A DNA stretch of 64,000 nt from Paramecium tetraurelia (GCF_000165425.1 NW_001798988.1:75204-139203); one strand, 5' to 3'. Shown: positions 13,774 through 27,111, counted from the stretch's first letter. The notes: generated by a model not told the origin, from the sequence alone. Numbers and translations are program-made.

Positions 13774-15520
13774 TCAATATTGTAGATAATCTGAAAGTGA
13801 GGAATTTTCTTTAAATCGTTCTAAAAGTTAATTTTAATTAGGATATAATTCTTAGGATTTATTAAGGTTGAAAGTAGTTTAATCGAACTAGATAAAGTCT
13901 GGATTTTAAGTTTTGCAATATAAGTAGCATAAAATTACATGAGCAAAAGCAATATTAATTTATTAATTTTTATAATCTAAATAATTCTTTATTTATTAAG
14001 AGAAGCCTTTATTAAATTATTAGTCTTAATCCCTAAACTATGATATTGAATCTTATAAACTTTCCTCTGAGAATTATGCTAGCTGATCTTTGACATCAAA
14101 CAAATAATATTAAATTAATTCATTATAGGATTCCATTTCGCGATTTTATTCTTCAAGTAATTTATAGTCATCTTTATATTGCTTTTGATTTTTATATTAA
14201 TTCATATTCTCCTTAATCAATTTGAGAATACTTTAACATAATTTTTATATTTTAAAACATAGCATATCCATAAAATGAGGATTACAAAGAATTTAAATAA
14301 CCTCTTGCAATGTATTAGAAAAGAAGTACATCTCATTTATCAATTTAGTAATCTTATCTATTTCCAAACTCAATGTATTTTCTGCAATATCATTTCTTAT
14401 TTCTGAAATATCTATAATTTAAACAGATTTCTATGATAATCTGTCCTTCTAAACGATTGATTAGATTGGTTGTTATTATTACATAATTTTAGATTAATTT
14501 TATTCAATTTATCCTGATTATTACTAATAAAATTCTTGATAGTCATCGAATGAAATCGTATTAGCCTGTAATTGAATTTTACTGGTTATACCTAAAGAAT
14601 TAATATTAAAAAGGTACTATGAAAAGTTTTATCGGAAGCAAAAACAGGATGACGCATTAAATCTTTGAAAGTGATTCTGTTGTTAGGATTAAACTAGAGC
14701 ATTTTCTCCAAGAGATTTATAGTCTGGGCAGACACTTCAAATTTATTTTTCTAAAAACTAATGTTTGCTATTATTTAATAAATAATTCTTATACGTTGAC
14801 TATTCGATGTGTAGTCCCTTTATTTGAATGGTAATCTATCAAATAGGATTTAATAAAAGATAACTCCTACGGAAAACATGTCTGATGATAATCCATATTG
14901 ATTTTAATTAAATATTTCTGGGGCCATTGTATATAATGTTCCTAATTATAATATAGATTTTTGATCCTATAATAATTATGATATCTAATACTGCATTTGA
15001 AAAGACTTTCGAAAATCCCAAATCAGCAATTTTGTAAATGGAATTATTATGAACCATAATATTTTGTAATTTAAGATCCCTATGAATGATAAATTTTGAA
15101 TGTAAATCTTTTAGACCTTTTAATATTTGCTTAATAATTCCTATAGCATCGTTTTCAGTCAATTTCATTTTAAGATTGTTTAAGTGTTAATCCAAGTCTC
15201 CAGCTAAAATTAAAATAGTTAATTAAGATTACAATCACAATACTCCATCACTATATAGCAATATTCTTGATCTTAGAACGACTCAATAAATCTAACAACA
15301 TGGTCACTTTTAACCAGCTCTAGAGCTTTAATCTCTGATTATACTAGCTTTCCTACAATTCCATCACTTTCTTAGAATCTTTTTTTCTAAATAAGTTTTA
15401 TGGCTACTATTTCACGAGTCTCAAATTTTAATGCTTTAAAAACCTTAATTGGTAATTCATAATTACTTGTCCAAATTGACCTTTCCCTATAAATGATTAA
15501 ATCTAATATCCCTGAATCAT
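13774..15520 (-). CDS. Ser/Thr protein kinase with C-terminal coiled coil (copy 1)
   Basis: ~547 aa. Glycine loop IGKGQFGQV, catalytic Lys in VAIKLIQKKR, catalytic loop IHRDLKLQNIM, Mg-binding loop altered to ADLGFSK (DLG instead of DFG), APE motif MAPEIFNQ, and SSDMFSVGVIFYQILF. This pattern matches the ciliate-expanded ULK/Atg1-like and related kinases. The kinase domain ends near residue 290. The tail is Gln-rich and coiled coil, probably for oligomerisation. Four introns (23, 29, 25, 26 nt) give 548 codons; one falls in the activation segment. The neighbour at 16105 is a clear paralog in the same orientation. Confidence 0.88.
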
Positions 15521-16104
15521 TTGAAAATTTGATAAAAAATATGGGCTAGTTTATTTCATTAATTTCTATTAATTATATTTTAGAAATTCATTATCTCAAA
15601 ATAATTCGGAAGAATTATTAATCTTTAAAACTGAAATGTAGAAATATAAGCATAGAAGTAATAATGGATTATAATCAGAAACCAAATTTATGAGATTTAT
15701 TATTTTTGATTAATGAAGTAAATATATTATCACTACTCTTTTTTGATTTAATCAAAAATTTCTAATTAAATTAGAATTATATTTTTATAATGTAAATTTA
15801 TTAAATAGAAAAATAAAAATCTAGAATTACTTTTAAAATTATGATTGTATCATTTAATTATAATAATGTACAAAGTATTATATATAACCAATATTATGAA
15901 AATTATTAACAATTTCTCTTGTCTTAATCCTCATTTAAGATTTACTTTATGAATTAATCGAATCAAAAAATACAAACATTATGGATTGTAGTTGATTTGA
16001 TTGATTGTAATAATTAGAATTCCAACAAGATCACTAAAGATTAAATAATATTCTTCTAAGGAAATAACAATTATATAAAATATGAATAATTTATGAATTT
16101 TGCA
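15521..16104. other. AT-rich spacer between paralogous kinases
   Basis: 584 bases, strongly A/T-rich. No coding frame with good composition, no RNA gene. Probably holds the promoter of the downstream kinase copy and 3' sequence of the upstream one. Confidence 0.55.
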
Positions 16105-18053
16105 TCAAAATTATACCTACTTTATGATATCAATTAAATTTTTCTTTTTTATATTGAAGAATTCTTCTTCAATTTCTATTTTTTCTTAACACAAATCTTG
16201 AAAATGCATACATTTTTAAATATGGAGCAACACAATTACTAGATCCTTCTTTTTTTTATTTTCAGCTTATTTATTGATTTCTTATTTAATTTATGTATGT
16301 AATTCCATTAATGCTTGACAATAACTATATTAAAATACTCCAGTTGCCTACTCCTAGAGTTCATTATTATACTCTTATCTCAAATTAGCGAAAAGGTTCT
16401 AATTTCCCCTTCTAATGGATAGTATTTTAATAATAATACATCTAATTAAGCACATTATAAAATTCGGAGTCTTAAATATAGGCTAAGAAGGCTCCTTTCA
16501 ATCCTTATAATTCTGGATAATTGGCTAGATCTTAGAGATAACTTTTGCTTTCAGATCTAATTCTTTTGAGGAGCATAAATTTTCCAATCAAGGACTTAGA
16601 TACATGATCATGTTTACTTTGCTTTCATTTTCAAACTATATTTGATTTATTTCACTATATGTCCTATTGCAAAACTACAAAGCATCCTATAAATAAAGAT
16701 ATTTTTGTTAAATTTTTGTATTCACTAGACTATTAGTGTTATTAATTTAACTTTTTATTTGTATACTATTGTAAGTTCTGTCTGTTTTGAAAACAGTCTC
16801 CTTTTCTTTGAGTTATTCTAGAGTATTTTAAATTGGTTATTAATTTTGTGACAAAGATTAAGTAGCCCTTAATTCATAAGCTAACTTCGATACATTTTCT
16901 TAATTTTAATAAGTATTGTTAATAATATTAACTTTCTAGAGGCTCTCCACATATTGAGATTATTAGTTTTATTAAGTTTTAAAGACGTCTTCATTTTACT
17001 TCAGAACACTCATCCCATCCTAATAAATTTGAACTTCTTTTTTATTATTATAAACATCCTGATAGTAACGAGAAGTCTCTATTTTGCTAACATTTTTCTA
17101 AGCGATTTAGCTGACCTTCGACATGTTTTAAATCTTAGTGAACATGGAATACTAAAATAATTAAGGAAAGGTTAATCTTTCTTTTGGATCTTCTTTTAAC
17201 ATTTTACTAATGACTTCTTTGATTTCATTTTGAATTACCACTCCATACTTGTAAAATTCGATTTTCTCTATATACTATACACTCTATTTATTTACATTAG
17301 CGAATGGCTGACAAATAGACTTTAACATCTGAGCAGTCAAAAGGCAATTCTCCAAAGAGGAGCTAATAGAATATGCATCCAATAGAGAATATATCTGATT
17401 GTAAGCCATAGCTATCATATCTAGCCACTTCTGGTGCCATGGTCCCAATCGTTCCCAAACATAATGTGACCTCCATATCCTAGATGTGATTTATAATAAA
17501 AACTTTGTTTTGCAATTATTTACAAAATCCAAGATCTGCAATTTTGACCTAATCGTTGTGCATCAAAATATTTGCCAATTTGATATCTCTATGAATTATA
17601 TTGAATTTATGCAATTCACTTAATCCACTTAAAACTTATATTATAATATCTATGACTTTCTGTTCTTGCAATCTTTTACCTTTTTTTTCCCAATATTTCT
17701 CCAAGTCTCCTGCTATAAAGTAATATTAATTAAATATTTACCATTACAATACTCCATTAAAATATAGCAATTAGATTTCGATTAAAAATAATGTTCCAAT
17801 TTCAAAACATTGGGAGAGTCTATTTTAGCTAGGACACTGATCTCATCTTTTAGTAATTCTCCCACTATTCCTTCACTATTGTTGAGAGACGCAAATTGAA
17901 TAATTTTTATAGCATGATAGGATTAATCAAAAATATTCTAACATTTATAAACCTATTAAAATGATTATATGAATAGAGAATTACGCAACCAAAGGATCCC
18001 TTGCCTAGTTCGTCAAGGAGTTTAAAGTCTCCAATTTATTTCCCTTACAGCAT
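16105..18053 (-). CDS. Ser/Thr protein kinase with C-terminal extension (copy 2)
   Basis: ~594 aa paralog of the kinase at 13774-15520. LGKGSFGCVYK, YHAIKIIQF (catalytic Lys), IIHRDIKLANILMH, ADLGFCK (again DLG), GTMAPEVARYDSYG, LQSDIFSIGCIFYQLLF. The C-terminal ~300 residues are Gln/Asn-rich with helical segments and differ strongly from copy 1. Six introns (32, 29, 24, 28, 23, 28 nt) give 595 codons. The 24-nt one (17480-17503) is a multiple of three without an in-frame TGA; its removal shortens the activation segment to a normal length. Shared order and motifs imply tandem duplication with tail divergence. Confidence 0.87.
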
Positions 18054-18369
18054 TTTAATAATTAATTTATATTAAAAATATATAATTTTCACCATTATAT
18101 TTAATATAAACCTATTTCATCCATTAAAATTATATATTTTTTTTTCTCTTTTTTAATGATTTTTTGTACTTGATGAAACTCAAACCTCATTCTAACTTTT
18201 TTTGTAAATGTCCAATTGTAGGACTAATAATTTGATGAAGAATCAAATTAATTAAGGAATTTAGAATTATCTATTCTTAATTAAGAATTAAAATTTAAGA
18301 ATTCAGAATTATACACAGATCAAGTATTTAAATTCAAGAATTCTAAAAGTTTTAAGCATTAATTAAGAA
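18054..18369. other. divergent promoter region
   Basis: 316 bases between the starts of the kinase (minus) and the oxidoreductase (plus). Contains AT tracts and several near-palindromic ttaattaagg/aattaagaatt stretches. No ORF is supported. Confidence 0.5.
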
Positions 18370-19428
18370 ATGGAAGAATTCACAATCCCTAAAACCTTTA
18401 AGGCAGCCTAATTAGTTGAATACGGAAAAGATCTGAAGATTGTAGAGATAGAAACACCATAATTACAAGAGGGACAAATTTTGATCAAGGTTGAAGCAGC
18501 CCCAGTCAATCCATCAGATTTGCTATTGAATGGGGGAAACTACCCTGCTGGAAAGGTATTGCCTGCAATCCCAGGAATTGAGGGTTCAGGAATTGTAGTC
18601 TAATTAGGGTATTTATATTAAGTCATCCCTTAGGCCAAATGTAGATAATGTTAAGTTGGGCACTAAAGTTGCATTCACTTCACACCAAAACTATGGCAGC
18701 TACAGTCAATACACTGTTACAACCAATAAATAAGTAATCCCACTTAATGATGACATCTCCTTTGAATTAGGAGCATCCTCCATTGTAAACCCTGTTACCG
18801 TTCTCCTTATGTTGGTAGAAACATAAGAATAGGGAGCCAAGGCAGTTGTCCATACTGCTGCTGGTTCAGCTTTAGGAAGAATGTTAGTTCGATATTTCTA
18901 AGATTCTGGAATAGATGTCATTAATGTTGTCCGAAAACCAGAACAAGTGGATCTTCTTAAAAAAGAAGGTGCCAAATATGTCTTAAATTAAACATCAGAA
19001 ACCTTCTTCCAAGACTTAAATGCGTTAGCTACTTAATTGAAGTATTATTCCTATTTCATTTTTTTAGTGCCACTGTCTTCTTCGATGCCATTGGAGGAAG
19101 TTTGACAGGTTAGATACTCAGCTAATTACCAAATAAATCAACAGCCTTCGTTTATGGATTGTTATCAGGATAACCTATCAGTGATGTCACTGCCAATGAT
19201 TTGCTTTTCAAGAGCAAGACTGTTAAGGGATTTTGGCTTAGCACTTCACTCCACAAGTATAATCCCTATGCCGATGTTAATGCACGAAAAAAATTAAATG
19301 AACTACTCAAAACAACATTAAAGACAGAATATGCTAACCAATATCCCTTAGACCAAATAAATGAAGGAATTGAGTTTTATAAAGCAAATCAAACTTAAAG
19401 GAAGATCTTGATTAGACCAAATCAGTGA
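18370..19428 (+). CDS. MDR-superfamily oxidoreductase (quinone/enoyl reductase-like)
   Basis: ~335 aa NAD(P)H-dependent medium-chain dehydrogenase/reductase. N-terminal GroES-like half: VEAAPVNPSDLLLNGG and PGIEGSGIVV. The Rossmann half shows HTAAGSALGRMLVRY in place of the usual AxGGVG loop, VRKPEQVDLLKKEGAKYVL and FFDAIGG. No Cys cluster for structural zinc is visible, which fits the zinc-free quinone reductase or mitochondrial enoyl reductase branch. The substrate cannot be assigned. Two introns, 18609-18633 (25 nt) and 19042-19067 (26 nt), give 336 codons. The 3' end is 49 bp from the convergent next gene. Confidence 0.86.
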
Positions 19429-19477
19429 ACCAGTGTATATATATAGTAACAATTATTAAAAAGTTTTATATTCTATA

Positions 19478-21218
19478 TCATTAAAATGGAGGATTCAATA
19501 AATATATCTATAATCTATATTCAATTGAGTTCTCTAGAGACAAATTCATACCTAAGCGACGTCCTCCTGAAAGAGTTTTTATATTATACCAATAGCTTAA
19601 TCTGTATTCACTCTTTTCATCTTAATCATCGCACAGTAATAAATTTATGCTTTCATTAGGTGCAAATCCAAATGATTATTCTTATACTTAATACCAGTAG
19701 ATATTTCCATGAGTACTTTTAATCGCCTTTTAAGAATCAAAAGTTGGTCTAAACATGTCATTTGCAAAGTCACATGCTATTAAATCAATGATTTCTAAAC
19801 TCATAATGCTTAAACCTCCCAAACATAGTAAAGGGTTATCCCTGTCATGTTTAAAAACCATTTATTAGATTGAAGCCATTGTTTAAAGTAATATGGGCTT
19901 ATTAAATAACTCGTCATATATTAATTCAAATCCCTTCAGATTATTTTTTGGTAGATGTAAATGAATTTTGATTAAATGTCTAAAATTCAAAAGTGTATAT
20001 ACGTAATTTTTCAATTGAATTATCTTCCTCATCACATTCTCCTCCTCTATGTAATCTATTATTTTCTTTAATTTTTTTTTTTATTCCTTTTTTACTTGAA
20101 TTTATTATGCAGACACAGATTTGATCTATTCTTTCTTAAAGTTTTGTAGTTAAAGCATTGATGATATTTCTTATATTTTACTTCTCAAATCAAATTCTGA
20201 ATTAAGAAACTATGTTAGATTATTTTATATGGCTTCTACTTGACTCTAAAAATTGTTCTTATCTTTTTCTAAATTCAAAGTATAACTTTATTTAAAGGTA
20301 TCAAAACGCAGTTTTAATTTTTAAATACTGTCTATTACTTGTGTAACAGTCTAATTTAATGCTTATATATCTCCAGTTTGATTTATTAATAAGTATTGGT
20401 GCTATTATTCAAGTAGATTAAAGTTATCCTTCAAATTCAAGACATCCTACTATAATTAATCTTATCTTTGAGTAGTCAATCCTTGTTGCCTTTCAAAACT
20501 TAAGATCTCAAATTGATTAGATTGCAAATAGAATAAATATGGAAACAATAATATTAGGAGTAATAATAAAAATTTATTGTACAAAGATTATTTACTAAAT
20601 TAAGTGACTTGTTTTTCAAGCACTTCTAGTTTCTATTGGGACCTAAATTAATTATAAAACTAATTATAACCTTTTTATAGTTGTTCGTATGTCCAAATCA
20701 AGAGACTGCATATATTTCTCAATTTATGAAAACAGTGTTGTTAGTTATGATTTTGAATCTTCTTAATATTTATTTTCATCTTCAAAGAAAAACTTAACAT
20801 AAAAAACATGAAATGAGTTTTGGTATGGAAATGTGAATTTTTGCTCCAAATATGTAGAGGTCAAAAATTTTAGTAACTTGATTGTTTCTCCTTCTATTTT
20901 CTCAGTAGCATTCTTTATTAGATCAGCATTTCTACTTAATTATACTTCCTAGATTTTATTCTTTGAAAAGTCTAGCGCTTACTAAATAATCATTTGAATG
21001 AAAGTATTTCTTCTAATTTGTTTCTTTTTTATTTCATTAATAAATTATTCGAGCTCAATGAAATCATCAACATGCTTTACGACTTTGTTTTTACTTAAAT
21101 GATATTTAGTTAGACATTAGTAACATTAAATTTGCTTTTTTTCAACTTAATAACATTCCGCATTTAAACAGATATATTTTTCTGGACATTAAGTGTTTTA
21201 GCAAATTACAAATTCCAT
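19478..21218 (-). CDS. Cys-rich N-terminal, coiled-coil protein with a SPRY-like C-terminal region
   Basis: ~570 aa. The first 45 residues carry paired cysteines (C..NTQC, C..LNAEC, CYQC) like a B-box or similar zinc site. Long coiled coils follow, split near residue 225 by a strongly hydrophobic stretch KFLLLLLILLFPYLFYL, which is a candidate membrane helix. The C-terminal ~110 residues include STHGNIYWYQ, FGFAPNESI and GGRRLGMNLS, resembling a beta-sandwich of SPRY/TRIM type, but this assignment is weak. One 28-nt intron gives 571 codons. Membrane topology and partners are unknown. Confidence 0.68.
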
Positions 21219-21952
21219 AAGTATTTAATATAATATTTTAATATCATTTGAGCAAGAAATATTATTAAATTTATATAATAATCAAAATTAATATGACTAA
21301 TAATCTCTATATATTCCATTAAGCGTGTTATTATTTAGTAACACAATAAGAAAATATAATATTAAATTTTATTTGTGAATTCTCGCTACTTGGCCTCTCT
21401 TTAATGTGGACTAGGCTTCACTTGTAAAAATTTGAAAAAATTGAAACTTTTCTTAATTATTTATATTATAAGAGGCAAGATAATTTAAATATTTCAAGTA
21501 GAATATTTATTTAATCTATTTAACTTTTCCAATCTTAAATTACCAATTCTTAAAATTTACGATGTCTCTCGGTCCAATCTTGTTATATAATTTGTCCTAT
21601 TAACTTCTTCCGTTACTATTTTATATCTAGAATTTAATAAGAATCGCTTTGACTTAATTAATTGTTATTTCAATTTAAATAGTATATATATGACAGATCG
21701 ATGAAAGTGCAGACTAATGATTAGCTTGCCATTTTAAGGAAATTAGGTTATAGATTCTATTTTGAGTTTCAATATTCAATCATATAGATTTTATGGCCTT
21801 AACAAATTAAATTGGCTCTTCAAATTATTAGTTGCATATTTTACCATATGATCTGGTGAAAAATAGAGATTAACAAATAGCTAAGAGACCTAGTCTCTAA
21901 GATAATCGCCTAAATAGCAAAATTCTCATGCTTTAGATGAATTGATACAATA
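21219..21952. other. AT-rich region with possible upstream exons
   Basis: 734 bases before the next called gene. Coding-like pieces exist from an ATG at 21701 in other frames, but I could not join them by a believable intron. A less AT-rich patch near 21385-21425 does not fold as a tRNA by eye. Confidence 0.45.
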
Positions 21953-22645
21953 ATGTAATAATGTGAATAAAGAAGGTTATTGTGTAATCTTTCTCTGAAG
22001 ATCATAAATTCGATTAGTTAGATTATATCTGGATTAGATTTTCAAGAACATGACATTTTGATAATGAAATAAAATATGAAAGGGAATTCATATTAATCAA
22101 ACTCAATGATTGCCATTTAAGGATTAGTTTACCTTCCTCATGGATTCTATTTGGGAATTGCCCAAATACCTTACCTCTAGACTTATGAATAGATGTTTAA
22201 AGAGAAAGGAGAAGAAGTTGTAAAATAAGAGGTTAAAGAGGAGTATGATTCAGAATCTGTTAAAAGGGAGTACGAATCTGAATCTATTGAAGCTTGTAAA
22301 AAAAACATAAGAAAATTCAGTCCTTATATCTGGCCTGGAGAGACAAAGAACTATTATAAAAATATTGGAAAAAAGTTAGCATCATTCATTACAAATAGTT
22401 TTGACTAATCTTATGTCAGAGAAGACCCATTTGTTAACTAATTTGTGAAAATGTAGGGGTAAAATTACAACAGAATTCATTTTTAAAAGCTATTTACTTC
22501 AAAAATTGCTCGGAGAATAGCAACAGAATTTTTTGGAAATTATCAATGGTGTTCCCAATTTATTTTGTAGAATAAAACTGAACTCGGGTTGTACTTAAGA
22601 CATAACAAGTAGATGTATAAAAGGAAAAGTTAGTCAAAAAAATGA
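21953..22645 (+). CDS. unknown protein, ~230 aa
   Basis: A 231-codon frame without TGA, entering from a stop just upstream. It contains a plausible folded start (SMIAIQGLVYLPHGFYLGIA), an acidic repeat-like stretch (EEYDSESVKREYESESIEA), then basic sequence ending KQMYKRKSQSKK. Composition favours a real gene, yet exons may be missing at the 5' end and the ATG at 21953 is only the first in this frame. No family recognised. Confidence 0.4.
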
Positions 22646-23982
22646 AAACCATTAATTTATATATGAATTTAAAGCACAAAAAATTATCAAATCCATTTAT
22701 TACTAGTTGATCAACAATTTTTTTAATATTTTAGCAGCACATAGAGCTAATGTAATGCACAATTTATAAAGTGAATTGATTCTACAAAAATAGAATATTT
22801 TTAACTTTTAATCTGCAAAATTTACCTTTCCAAAATATTTGAAAACTAGATATTTCAATTTTATGTATTTAACAATATATTATAAATCACATTAGAAATT
22901 ATTTTTGTAAAATGATATTACTTTTTCAATTAATAAGCAATTTTTAAATATAATATAATTCATATGAGTTTTGCTAATATTAATTATTATTATTAATATC
23001 GAGTATATTTTATTAAAATAAATTCAATATTAATATAATCTCAAGTGAGCGAATAGTATTTCTTTATGAATTTACTTAATTGATTTTAGTATAAGAATAA
23101 ATAAATACATTAGCAATAAATTATATAATCCTGTTAATTTCTTTTATAAAAAAAACAATGTTTTTTTCATTATTTATAAGTATAATAATCTTTTAAACCA
23201 AAAATTTTCTTCTCATGGATTAGATGTCTAAATAATGTTATATCTTGAAAATACTTATTATATATAATACATAAAATGATTCTTTTTTAGATATCGAATA
23301 TAATAAGTTATTTATAAAATCATTCATAACTTTAATAGGATGATGAACCCCTCCCATTTCAAATAATATATTAGAACTCAAATTTCATATAGTAAATACA
23401 ATTTTTAAATAAATGTTCTTGTTTCAACATCTGATTATTAGAAATATTTAGTGTTTGTTTGAATATATATATAATCTGCATATGCATAAATTTTATTATA
23501 CGAAGAACTTTTATTTGATGATGTTATTAATTATATGAATTTCTAATTTTTTAATAATGTTGAATTATTTGTTGATCCCTTATAATCTTGTGATTCTAAT
23601 GAATCTGTCTTAGATAAAATCTATATATAACTCAAGTTTTACTTAATTCGTATTAAGGATGTGTTAATTGCTCAAGAAACAAAAGTATTTGAGGGATGCT
23701 TCAAATTTAGGTACAGATCTGTTGTGTCATTAATTCATTCATGGATAAATCTAGAATAGGAGAATTAAAATATTTTAATAAGCTCAATGTGAATCTGAAG
23801 TAACATATTCTTAAACAGATTTTATATTTTAGTTATGATTTATCTCGAATAAGAAATCCATTCTCAAAATCAAAAATATGGTTTAATATTTAAAAATACT
23901 TTTTTTAATATTTAATCATAAAATCTATATTTACAAGTGCTAGAGAAATTTTTATATTTTATTATTTCACATTTTTATTATT
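22646..23982. other. long AT-rich gene-poor stretch
   Basis: 1.3 kb of very AT-rich sequence. The only coding-like trace is the fragment at 23463-23792. No tandem repeat or RNA gene stands out. Confidence 0.55.
23463..23792 (+). pseudogene. possible gene fragment, 109 codons
   Basis: An open frame bounded by TGA on both sides with no suitable start codon at its head (first ATG about 24 codons in). Composition is protein-like: FDDVINYMNFQFF, RIKDVLIAQETKVFEG, SLIHSWINLEQEN. It may be an exon of an unresolved gene or a remnant. No family recognised. Confidence 0.3.
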
Positions 23983-25426
23983 ATGATATAAATTTTACTA
24001 CTCTATAGTATAATAGTGAGAGCGTAAAAATTACTTAAAACTCTTGAACTCGATGTAAATAATAAAATCTCAGGAATAATCAATGTAGAAAAGAATGATG
24101 AAAACCTTTTAATAGTATTTTAATTTGATAAATCAACTCACCCTATAGCATTAGTTTCTTAGGAGGAAATTTCAGATTCAGATTTTAATACAACAATTAA
24201 GCCAATATTTATTGAAAGTACAAAGGTTGTTTTTTTTGATTATGAATCAATTTAAACCCATTAATCCATTCATTTGGTTGAAATATAATATGTGGAGAAC
24301 ATATACTATTATGTCAAAGATAGATTTGGGCCATTTAAACTGAAAATATAAGTTTATTCGAAACCTCATTCTATATGCACAAACAATTGTTAAGGATTTT
24401 AGGTCAATAGTATGAAGTAAAGTTCTAGGTGTAGCACAAAATGTGAATGTGAATCTGGATACTTTGGATCATATTGTTAGTTTGAATTAATAAATATAGA
24501 ATAAGACGTAAATTATAAGATTCATTTAATTCCCCATAAAGCTGTGTATTTATCATTTTAATTGGAATAAGAAGCCATTTTAATAGCAGATGATGTCATT
24601 GATCCTATTAGTATCAAATCATTCAATTAATATAGCTGCTAGTTTTGGGGTTCAAGGGAAGAAAGGTTTCGAGATTCCAGATCAAACATCCTATACTGCA
24701 ATTCTCCACAGCCAATTGAGTCTGACAAAATTGATTCAGAATTTAAAATTTCAGTTTAAGGATGCTAAAATATTGATCATTGGATTGTATTGCCGAAAAG
24801 ATTAAACCATAAATGTTGTCCTTAAGCAAGAGTAAACTCCCTCAATATGGAGTGGTAATTGTTTGTTTCTAGCCTTTGCATCTTTCAACATAATTGTTAT
24901 AATACTTTGTTTTGGAATCACAAATCTATGCAGACACAAAGAGATTACAGTGAAAAAGAAGAGAAAAATAAAGATTAGACCCCCAAAAATAGAAGACCCA
25001 AAAAACTTCTCTGGTTCTTTTTTCAACAAATATTTCGAAATCTATGATTATGATGATTTCATATAAATAAATCCTCAGTACAACTAGAACACCCAGTGTG
25101 TAGTTTGTATGGAGGATTTAAATCAAAAAGAAATTAGTGTAACTCCTTGTGGTCATATATTTCACTATTAATGTTTAAAGAAATGGCTAATGAGAATCCT
25201 TAATTGTCCCTCTTGTAGATTCCAAATCACTTATTAACAGGTTATCGAAGGAGGATGGCTTGGAAGTAAGCTTTAATAAAATCCACTCTGTTAATAATCA
25301 AATTGTAAATCACATTCAGGCATTCAAAGAAGTAATTCTTTGATTGAAAACAACGAAAACGCTGATAGCATTCAAATGGTTGAAAAAGGCGATGAAAATT
25401 GTAAATGCGTAAATAAAGAATTCTGA
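23983..25426 (+). CDS. membrane-anchored RING-H2 E3 ubiquitin ligase
   Basis: ~472 aa. Short signal peptide MIQILLLYSIIVRA, a lumenal region with an EGF-like cysteine set (CTNNCQGF, CSTKCECESGYFGSYCQ), then a membrane helix (LAFASFNIIVIILCFGIT), a basic stop-transfer (RHKEITVKKKRK), and a cytosolic RING-H2: CVVCMEDL, TPCGHIFHYQCLKKWL, NCPSC. The His in the fourth and fifth positions fits E2-binding RING-H2. The layout resembles PA-TM-RING/GRAIL-type ligases of the secretory or endosomal system. One 25-nt intron (24611-24635) gives 473 codons. Confidence 0.86.
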
Positions 25427-25504
25427 AAATAGATTTAATGATTTGAATTTCAATATAGAATAATAAATAAAATTATAAGTAATGTTCTATCCAATAAATA
25501 ATAA

Positions 25505-26438
25505 TCATCTATATTGCAAACAATTAGGACATGATTTTTGTTCAGCACAATCTCTATGATAAACCTTCAAACAAGCATCACAATAAGTGACATTCTTGAT
25601 ATCAAAAGCATGGATTGGTACCATACGCTAACAAATACTGCAAATATGCCCTCTTTTTTAACAACTCTTACAAACATCGATATGCTTAAATAAAATAACA
25701 TAATATCCTTAAATAACTTTTGTCAAACTTCCATTATAAATTTCATATAAATCCTTTAAACTAAAGCAGTTCCTCTTTAAACAGAGATTCATTCTTTTGT
25801 CGAGCAAAGTTTGTACTAATTTTGGATCGCAAATCATGTCATATAATAAGTGAATTTATCTTTTGAGAACTAGAAATTCAAAAAGAGTCTTATTGAATTA
25901 CAATAATTTCGATGTTGGAGGTATTTCAAGAATGGGTAGATCGTATAATTTATCTATTTCAGATTAAGCAACTTTAGAAACCTTATAATGTCTTAAATCA
26001 AAACTCTCCAAGGCTTTCCATGGAATAGGCATTCTCACCACCGACATGCAATCGTTACAAAAATAGCGGCCGTGAAAAAAGCATAAATCACAATTAGCAC
26101 CAATAGTTAAGAATCCATTTGAAATTGGTTTTTGACATTGCCAACATTTGAAATTCTATTCTTTCAATTCATATTGTGGAGGAGGCTATGTGAATCTGTT
26201 AATATTGAGAGTTTCAATAATTTCTTTGTAGATCTAAAATGTTATAGTAAAGTAAACAAACCTCGTCATAAAGAATTTGAGAAGGTTTCTTTCCTTTATG
26301 TTTAGTGTATAGGTGAGGTGGAAGCTTAGTAAATTGCTCGCCAGAATCAGGGTGTAAGGAATCTCTTGATTGACTAAATATCCCAAAAAAATTATTAGGC
26401 TTGTTGACGGTAACCTAGTTTTGATTAATCCAAGACAT
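25505..26438 (-). CDS. Rubicon-type zinc domain protein
   Basis: ~301 aa. Matches the Rubicon homology/PLEKHM C-terminal domain: CWQCQKPI, GRYFCNDCMS, IPWKALESFDLRHYKVSK, CFSLKDLYEIYNGSL, KHIDVCKSCQKRGHICSICQ, and CDACLKVYHRDC..KSCPNC. In animals and plants this fold binds Rab7 on late endosomes and regulates autophagy or vesicle fusion. No RUN or PX domain precedes it, so the protein is close to a stand-alone module. One 28-nt intron; 302 codons. Starts 23 bp from the divergent coiled-coil gene at 26462. Confidence 0.85.
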
Positions 26439-26461
26439 TTAAAATAAATAATTAACAATTA

Positions 26462-27111
26462 ATGTTTGATGAGGCTGATGGAGATTATGTTGAATAGACA
26501 CCTTAAGATGATGGACTGGTGGATGTGGAAGTCATTGTGAACAAGGAGAGGCAATATCAACAGGAATTGTTGCAAGTGCTGAAATGGAAGGAGGATGAAC
26601 ATAAAGGATTGCGACAAGAATTAGGAGAGATTAAGTGCAAAATAGAGCAAATCCAATTAAAGTGTATTAGAGAGTCATTGATAAATAGAATACCAAGACG
26701 AAATACCTATGGTTGATCCCTACCTCAGAGAATACATTTAGGAATTGGGCGAATAACAATTATTCGACTTAGAGTCCCAAAGATAAGAATTAAAAGGAGA
26801 GAAGCAAGGCAAAATTGAATAATTGAGATAATTACAATAGGCCAAGAATTAAATAAAATTATTCTTTACATAAACTGAGATTTCAAGCTATTTACAAATT
26901 TCATACAAAAACATGTTAGAAAATCTTAATTAAGAGTTATTCTAATATATGCAGGAGAGAGCAGACTTGGAAGACGAACAATTTAGTTTCGACAAAAGAC
27001 TCAAATCTCTTAGATCTTAAATTAGAGTATGATATTCTTTTAGTTTAGGAAGTTACTGAGAAGAATCAAAAAATTATTCAATAAATAGAGAATAGCAAAT
27101 AAATTGAATGA
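26462..27111 (+). CDS. coiled-coil protein, 200 aa
   Basis: Almost wholly coiled coil (VNKERQYQQELLQVLKWKE, QQLFDLESQRQELKGEKQG, ERADLEDEQFSFDKRL). Two introns of 25 nt (GTATTAGAG..AAATAG) and 22 nt (GTATGATAT..TTTAG) join three frames into 201 codons. Contains a short PMVDPYLREYIQELG element between helices. Probably structural or ciliary; function unknown. Shares a 23-bp divergent promoter region with the Rubicon-type gene. Confidence 0.65.

Noticed and set aside
21385-21425. Less AT-rich patch considered as a tRNA gene
   Set aside because: No cloverleaf with proper T and anticodon arms could be drawn on either strand.
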